NCBI GenBank assembly: GCA_027604685.1
Contig: JADHYX010000305.1
Span: 1-27,496, forward strand
Direction of reading: 5' to 3'
Source: Lobulomyces angularis
Lineage: Eukaryota > Chytridiomycota > Chytridiomycetes > Lobulomycetales > Lobulomycetaceae
DNA: 27,496 nt
The position numbers and the translations under genes are program-made. Positions 22,618-27,496 of this stretch are shown here, one piece after another (within the stretch, counting starts at the first letter, position 1; each line of letters opens with the position of its first letter). Below the pieces are notes generated by a model. That model was not told the DNA's origin. It did no database searches and saw only the letters and a program-made list of their open reading frames with translations.

Positions 22618-23383
22618 ATTGTTTTGTTGTTAGGAGTATTGTTGAATATTTCTTTTTTAAATTCACTGTTTTCTAGAAAATTTTTTAAGTACAAAATTCT
22701 ATGATCCCAAAACAAAGTTCACAATAAAATAAAAAGGTGTAACAGGCATTTTGATATTAATAATTTTCTAAGTGTAATAAGATTTAATTCGGCTACTTTT
22801 TTATTTTTTATCTTTTTATCTTATTTTGCTGGAAGCAGAATTAAAACTTTGAAGTGAATTAATAAAAAAAGTGCTATTCTTTATTAAATATCAATGTTTT
22901 TTTAACATTTGCTTGTTTGACTTGTTACCAGATGTCTTAGAACCAAATGCAAAATGGAGTACTTAAGCTATTAAAAACAGGAATACAGGGTCGATTTATT
23001 TTACTACTGAAAGAAAAAAAAAAAAAATCGTATTACTCAAAATACTCAAAAACTGTGTAAACTATTCTTAAGATAATTGGAAAATGTTACAAAATAAGAA
23101 ATAATTTTGTGATAGAATATGGTGATTTGAGGCATTTTCAAATCATTATAGTGAATTGTGAGTTAAAATTCACATATTTTTATCCATCTGCTATAACCAT
23201 TAATATGTCTTCGCAAAAGCTCCAAAAGAAAAGAAGAAAACTTCATATACCACAAGAAATAAAATATACTTAAAGAAGTATATGATATAAAAAAAACATA
23301 TTAAAAGACAACCAAGCAAATTCAGAAAATTTCTTCTATTTTTTTTTTTTGCCAACGCCTTATTTTGGATTTGTAAAAAAAAA
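22618..23383. promoter_or_regulatory. divergent promoter region between 7TM copy 1 and TMEM43
   Basis: About 765 bases between divergent start codons, with no recognisable gene; a 22-codon ATG frame at about 23203 rich in Lys and Arg is too short to call. An inverted repeat ATATACTT / AAGTATAT with a 4-base loop lies at 23264-23283 and could form a hairpin or a factor-binding palindrome. Confidence 0.45.
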
Positions 23384-24922
23384 ATGTTTAGAGTCGGCAG
23401 AACAAGACGATTACATCCTGTTGAAAATCAATGTTCATACTATTTCTCAAGATTTTTTTTACTTTTTTTTCTTCTTGGAATCCCGTTAGCGACCTTATAC
23501 TTGGAACATTCAAAAAAGTTAATGATGGATGCTTTTTATGAAGCAGAGCAGGTGATGATACACATTGGCGACTTGAATCATTTTCATAAGAAACCTATTG
23601 AAAATACGTTAGGTTGGTTTTCCAAAAAAAATTTTAATCATTTTATTTAACCTAACCATTAAAATCTCCAAAAAAAAAACTAATTTATGCAAATTTTTTC
23701 TACTTTTCTTCCCTTTAGTTTATATAAATTCTGTAAACCCTTCAAATATTGTGACTGATTCGATTTTGACTGATTACGACTTTGATTTGAAATTTGAAGA
23801 TGCTTTAAAAGGAAGAAGAAATGTCGAATATTGTCAGTGGGTCGAGACTTCAACAGACCAAACAATCGGTGAAGGAGAAAATCAAGAAACTATTAGAACC
23901 TATCACTATTATAAAAGTTGGCAAACTACAAGAATCCCCTCTTTTTTTTTTGATCAACCCGCTGCTCATCATAATCCACAATATGGTATTATAACATATA
24001 GTTTATGATTGCTAATCAATTTATAAGATCCATTTCCTAGTACCTCTTTTCAAGTTGAGAAAGTATCACTTTATAATAATAATGGAGAAAAAAAATTTGA
24101 TTTACATAAAGAATTAATCAGTGCCGCTAGCCCCTTGATATTAAAGAAAAATTATCCAAAAAAAGATTTAGAAGGTTTTTTCAATAGTAAAGCACACGAA
24201 AATGTAGGATTTCGATACATTGGTCAAGGTAACCAAAACACTAAGATTTTCTTAACATTATCAAAATATTATTAATAGGTTACTTTTACTATAATCATGA
24301 ACCAACTTTTTTTGAAACTTTTTTGAGAGCATCAGGAATGGGATTGGAAGGTACCTTACTTGATTATCAGGTAAATAATGCAAGGAAACTTTAATTTAGT
24401 TCATTTTAGCTCGGGGATCTGTTTTCTCAATGCAATGCAGGAGATATTAGAGTCTCATACACACAGGTCAGTAAACGAGAAGGTTTAAGTATTATAGCTG
24501 GCGTAAAAAGCGATCAAGGCGATCTAAATACCTTTTTAACTAGTAAAAATTATGAGATTGGGTTTATAGACAGTGGTTTGATAAGTCCTAGCGAAATTTT
24601 TAGAAAAAAAATTCAAGATCAAAAAGCTATTTTATATATAGCGTACTTTATATTATTTTTATGGTGCTTACCAGTTCAAATTTGGGCGAATAGAAATAAT
24701 GGCATATCTATTTTGGTAATAGGTGCAGTATTAATTTGGATATCAAGTTTAGGTGGCATAAAATTATTTGTCTATGGTTTCAAGAAAAATTTAATACTTC
24801 AAATTTTATTGGGAATAGCTGGTTGGACACATTTAAATACATTGAAAAAGAATTTAAATGAAAACTCTGAATCAAACGAGGCAGAGAGTTCTGGAAATTT
24901 GAGGGAAGAAAAATCAGAATAG
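23384..24922 (+). CDS. TMEM43: TMEM43 (LUMA)-like nuclear envelope / ER membrane protein
   Basis: Multi-exon gene, start ATG 23384, TAG stop at 24920-24922. Exon 1 (23384-23612) ends at ENTL and joins YINSVNPSNIV at 23719, using a GTTGGT donor. It carries a first membrane helix (FFLLFFLLGIPLATLYLEH) after a short basic tail. The large middle domain contains NVEYCQWVETSTDQ and TYHYYKSWQTTRI, matching the MYQWVETEE..YSYNTEWRSE block of human TMEM43, then FRYIGQGYFYYN and GDIRVSYTQVSKREGLSIIAG. The C-terminal part has several membrane helices (AILYIAYFILFLWCLPVQIW; ILVIGAVLIWISSLG; NLILQILLGIAG) and an acidic tail. TMEM43 spans the inner nuclear membrane and ER and binds lamins and emerin in animals; its role outside animals is little known. 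The exon structure is only partly resolved in the middle. Confidence 0.87.
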
Positions 24923-25445
24923 GGGGAACGAACACACCACACCTTATAGATAAATAAAGGCCAAAAATTGTAATTATTATTACGTTTTATATTAGCATTT
25001 TTTTTTTTTATTTTGTAAATGAGTTAGTCCTCCATCATGTTTTAGATAATAAATTTTATTTCGTTTAAAACTTGACTTTCTATTTTTTTGGTTAGCTGCT
25101 AAGGAAAACTGTGGATATTTTTATCATAAAATGTCTGTAGTACTTATTTGTGGATTATCTTACCTAAAGATTCCTTTCCTACTAATGGCACAATACAGCT
25201 GGGTATTTCAGAAAAGTATAGCACCAATGAAAATTCAGATTATTCTTCTTGCTCTGCGCAAACAGTAATTGATGAAGTCTGTCAAATATAATTAAAATTC
25301 TTTTGCAGCGAATTTATTTTGAATTGTACAACTTTTGCCTCCAAGTTGATTTGGCAAAAACCTTTTTTATGTATTGAAATAAAAACTTTAATCATTTTGT
25401 TTTTTTTTTTTTAATAAATTTTAGTAAACGGACAAAAGATTTTTT
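24923..25445. other. spacer between TMEM43 and the secreted-protein gene
   Basis: About 520 bases. Apart from the possible exon pair described separately (25140-25377), it is low-complexity A/T with T runs near 25000 and 25402. It must include the TMEM43 3' end and the promoter of the 25446 gene. Confidence 0.4.
25140..25377 (+). pseudogene. possible coding exon pair or gene remnant
   Basis: A frame with protein-like composition runs through 25140-25264 (LWIILPKDSFPTNGTIQLG, then ISEKYSTNENSDYSSCSAQT). It joins in phase, across a well-formed 44-nt intron (GTAATT donor, TAATT branch, TTGCAG acceptor at 25265-25308), to RIYFELYNFCLQVDLAKTFF and a TGA at 25375-25377. No start exon could be found: upstream in this frame is a stop at 25127, and the nearest ATG (25131) reads a different frame for 46 codons. 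It may be the 3' part of a small gene with an unseen first exon, a decayed gene, or chance. I do not recognise the sequence. Confidence 0.3.
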
Positions 25446-26253
25446 ATGAGAATTAATTTATTTATAACTTTTTTAGTTATTCTTTTTATATCAAATCCGA
25501 AATATGACACACTAAATCAAGAAATTAGCTTGTTGGAATCCCTTTTACTACCGAAAGGTAATAAAAAATAACGATTTTCAGTATTATAAAATTTTGTTAT
25601 TAACTCTTAATACTTTTTTTTTTTTTTTTTGATAAATTATTCATTTTAATAAATTTCATAGAATTTAATGATTTTCTACTGTTTAAAATTGCTACTGTCA
25701 AATTTCTACTTCGTAAGACGGTGTACTTGGGAATTTTTGGTAGCTTATTTATCCCTTGTCAACATTTTTGAGTTTATTTTTTTAGGCACCTGGATGGAAA
25801 TGAATTCTGAAAAACTAGCTTATAAAATTAAAAATCTAACTAGAAATTTAAAGAATGGTAGCAGTGTATGTCAATAATATGGTAACGTTTTTGATGCTCA
25901 ACACTTATTTTTAATATGAAAATTTTTTAAGGTTTGTTTACCGTCATTTAGTGGCCAGTTTTGTGAAAGAACTATAAAACGATATAAGCCGTTGTATAAA
26001 ACTTTTAAAGATATTGCAACTATTTTAAATTATGATACATCCGTTTATGACAAAGAAGATTGCATTTTTGGTAATTTGTATTTTTTTTTTTTTTTTTTGT
26101 TAATGTGGACAATAATTTTTAAAAGAAGTGCCGATAAAATTTTTTGGTATTACGATGCAAAAATATGAAAATGCACCAGAAATATACAAATTTGAAAATT
26201 TTTTAAGTAATTTCTTAAATTTAAGTCTACAATATGGGATATTTTTTTCTTAA
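25446..26253 (+). CDS. probable secreted protein with EGF-like cysteine signature, unrecognised
   Basis: Five exons join in phase: 25446-25557, 25662-25712, 25786-25865, 25932-26070, 26126-26253, with introns of 104, 73, 66 and 55 nt, all GT..AG, giving 169 residues. The N-terminus is a good signal peptide (MRINLFITFLVILFIS). It is followed by charged and hydrophobic helical segments, a Lys/Asn-rich stretch (KIKNLTRNLKNGSS) and then VCLPSFSGQFCER, which fits the end of an EGF-like repeat (C-x-P-x-F-x-G-x-x-C-E). Past that are IKRYKPLYKTFKDIAT and a C-terminal part ending LQYGIFFS. Only three cysteines were seen after the signal peptide, so a complete EGF domain is not present. I recognise no family. 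A secreted adhesion or effector protein is plausible but unproven. It converges on 7TM copy 2. Confidence 0.62.
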
Positions 26254-26426
26254 TTTTTTGAAATATCTTATTTGTTTTGAATTTAATGAAAAATATAGGC
26301 TATTTAATTAATAATTATCTACAAATAAAATAGTAAAATTAATTGATTAATATTGGTTTTCATTACAATTTTTTTTTTTTTAGAAACTTTGTGACAGATC
26401 ACCATATTCCAGAATTTCACAATCTG
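26254..26426. other. convergent 3' flanks of secreted-protein gene and 7TM copy 2
   Basis: About 170 AT-rich bases between the convergent stops, with a T run near 26372. Nothing else was seen. Confidence 0.4.
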
Positions 26427-27391
26427 TCAAAAAGAACCTTCCTCCGTACATTCAACTTCACTTAAAACTGTCACCGGTTTTTTTTCTTTTAAATTTGATT
26501 CTTTCATCGATGATTTTTTATAAGATTTTCTGGACTTTGGAGTGAACAAGTAGAGTAACTCAAAAGTAGTCCATGCAACTGAAGATGTATAAAAAAAAAT
26601 ATTAAGTTTCATTTTTAACTGAATACAGGTTAATTAAATTTTTTACCTATAGCTACAGTACACTCGGCAGTCTTTGTTAAGAGATATGCAATATCTCCAG
26701 TAAGAAATATATTTCCAAGTAAAAAAAAGGTTATTCCTACACCGTACGTAGACAAAAAAATCACATATAAGATAACGATAATTCTTTTTTCTTTTCCTGG
26801 TTTAACAGTACTCAGTAACTTTGTTTGGCAAATTATTTCGACAACTGCTGCAAAAGCGGGAAGCAACAGTGTCAGATTGACGGTAACTGTTCTAAGTAAA
26901 CTATGAAATTCCAGTCTAGTATTATTTCTACTTGATGCAGTTAACCAGTAATTAGAAACCAGGGAGGCAATACAGATTATAACGGTTATGACTTTCAGTA
27001 TTACAGTCTAAATCGTAAAAATAAATAAAAAGTTAATTTTGTCAAGTCTTGTTAAACTTACGATGTATGCGTTCCCTTTTACAAAAAATAGTTTTTCAAA
27101 TCTATATATTGTAGTAAATGTTAAGAAAGTTATGGCAAAAGAACCAAAGGTTGCTTTGCAAACTTCCAAAACAGTTGTTAAGTCATCAAAAAAAGTATAT
27201 ATCAAATATAACTGTTGCGCCAGTAAAAAGGATATGTAGAGCAGCACAAATGTAGTTGTTGTCACAACGAGGATTCGATAGTTTGTAAACTTTGTTTGCT
27301 TCTTCCTCAACTCTGCAATAAGGATTTTAATTGGTAAACTCAGCACCAACACATTAATAATGATCGCAATTACTACTGTTGCTGCTACCAT
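26427..27391 (-). CDS. seven-transmembrane protein, GPCR-like (copy 2)
   Basis: Three exons, start ATG 27391, TGA stop at 26427. Seven helices: VVIAIIINVLVLSLPIKILI; ILVVTTTTFVLLYISFLLAQ; helix 3 ending TTIYRFEKLFFV; VILKVITVIICIASLVSNYW; LLPAFAAVVEIICQTKLL; IIVILYVIFLSTYGVGITFF; and AECTVAIG-VAWTTFELLYLF, split by an intron. The shared blocks [KR]FEKLF, EI[IM]CQ[ST]KLL, [QE]CT[IV] and F[QE]LLYLFT, plus introns at the same two places, show it is a paralogue of the 21572-22617 gene. The cytosolic tail differs: Lys/Ser-rich (KSRKSYKKSSMKES) then acidic. This pattern of a conserved helix bundle with a divergent tail is what receptors with different regulation show; receptor function itself is inferred from topology. 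Confidence 0.77.
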
Positions 27392-27496
27392 TCATTCAGT
27401 AACTACTTTAGAAAATATAGAATTTTATGATTTTTATTTTATTTTATTTTTTTTTCTGTAGCAAAAAAAAAAAAAAAATTAAAAATAAAATTGATT
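27392..27496. promoter_or_regulatory. 5' flank of 7TM copy 2
   Basis: About 100 AT-rich bases upstream of the start at 27391, with a T run and an A run (27463-27478). No specific element could be assigned. Confidence 0.35.

Noticed and set aside
23203..23271. Lys/Arg-rich 22-codon frame upstream of TMEM43
   Set aside because: Too short, and its composition is explained by A-rich DNA.
1..27496. tRNA, rRNA, CRISPR arrays, transposons
   Set aside because: I looked for box B-like GGTTCRA motifs, regular repeat-spacer patterns and transposase or reverse-transcriptase motifs on both strands and saw none; homopolymer runs are ordinary for this AT-rich genome.

Overview
The window is a gene-dense, strongly AT-rich piece of a eukaryotic nuclear genome. 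Genes are split by many very short introns (about 40-110 nt) with GT..AG ends, loosely defined donors (GTAAGT, but also GTCGCA, GTTGGT, GTGCGT), TAAT/TAAC-like branch sites and T-rich acceptors. TAA, TAG and TGA all serve as stops, so the code looks standard. The gene content (TRAPPC8/Trs85, a Big1/Ac45-type V-ATPase S1 protein, a mitochondrial aspartate-glutamate carrier, an Oms1-like mitochondrial methyltransferase, PGM2-type phosphohexomutase, TMEM43, divergent G-alpha subunits and 7TM proteins) fits an early-diverging fungal or related opisthokont lineage such as a cryptomycote, aphelid or chytrid. That placement is an inference from gene content; no rRNA or tRNA was seen.

Layout. 394-930 (+) is a gamma-glutamylcyclotransferase-like gene, converging on TRAPPC8 (1078-6077, -). 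Then on the minus strand come a Big1/ATP6AP1-like gene (6443-7596), a small unknown membrane protein (8240-8593), two tandem divergent G-protein alpha genes (9258-11024 and 11740-13355), a 64-residue single-pass protein in three tiny exons (13921-14245) and an Oms1-like methyltransferase (14568-15517). A divergent promoter region separates the last from the calcium-regulated aspartate-glutamate carrier (15937-18295, +), which converges on a PGM2-type phosphomutase (18488-21016, -). The right end holds two paralogous seven-helix proteins (21572-22617 and 26427-27391, both -). They flank two plus-strand genes: TMEM43 (23384-24922) and an unrecognised, probably secreted protein with an EGF-like cysteine signature (25446-26253).

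How they fit together. Most genes are housekeeping: trafficking (TRAPPC8), vacuolar or ER acidification and wall (Big1/S1), mitochondrial transport and methyl transfer, sugar-phosphate metabolism, nuclear envelope. The less ordinary layer is sensory: two duplicated 7TM genes and two duplicated G-alpha genes lie in the same 18 kb. The G-alpha proteins lack the usual N-myristoylation glycine, one has an altered switch II, and the two paralogues have an intron cutting the P-loop at two different places. Together with the secreted EGF-like protein, this is the most interesting part of the window. A functional link between the receptors and the G-alpha proteins is only a hypothesis.
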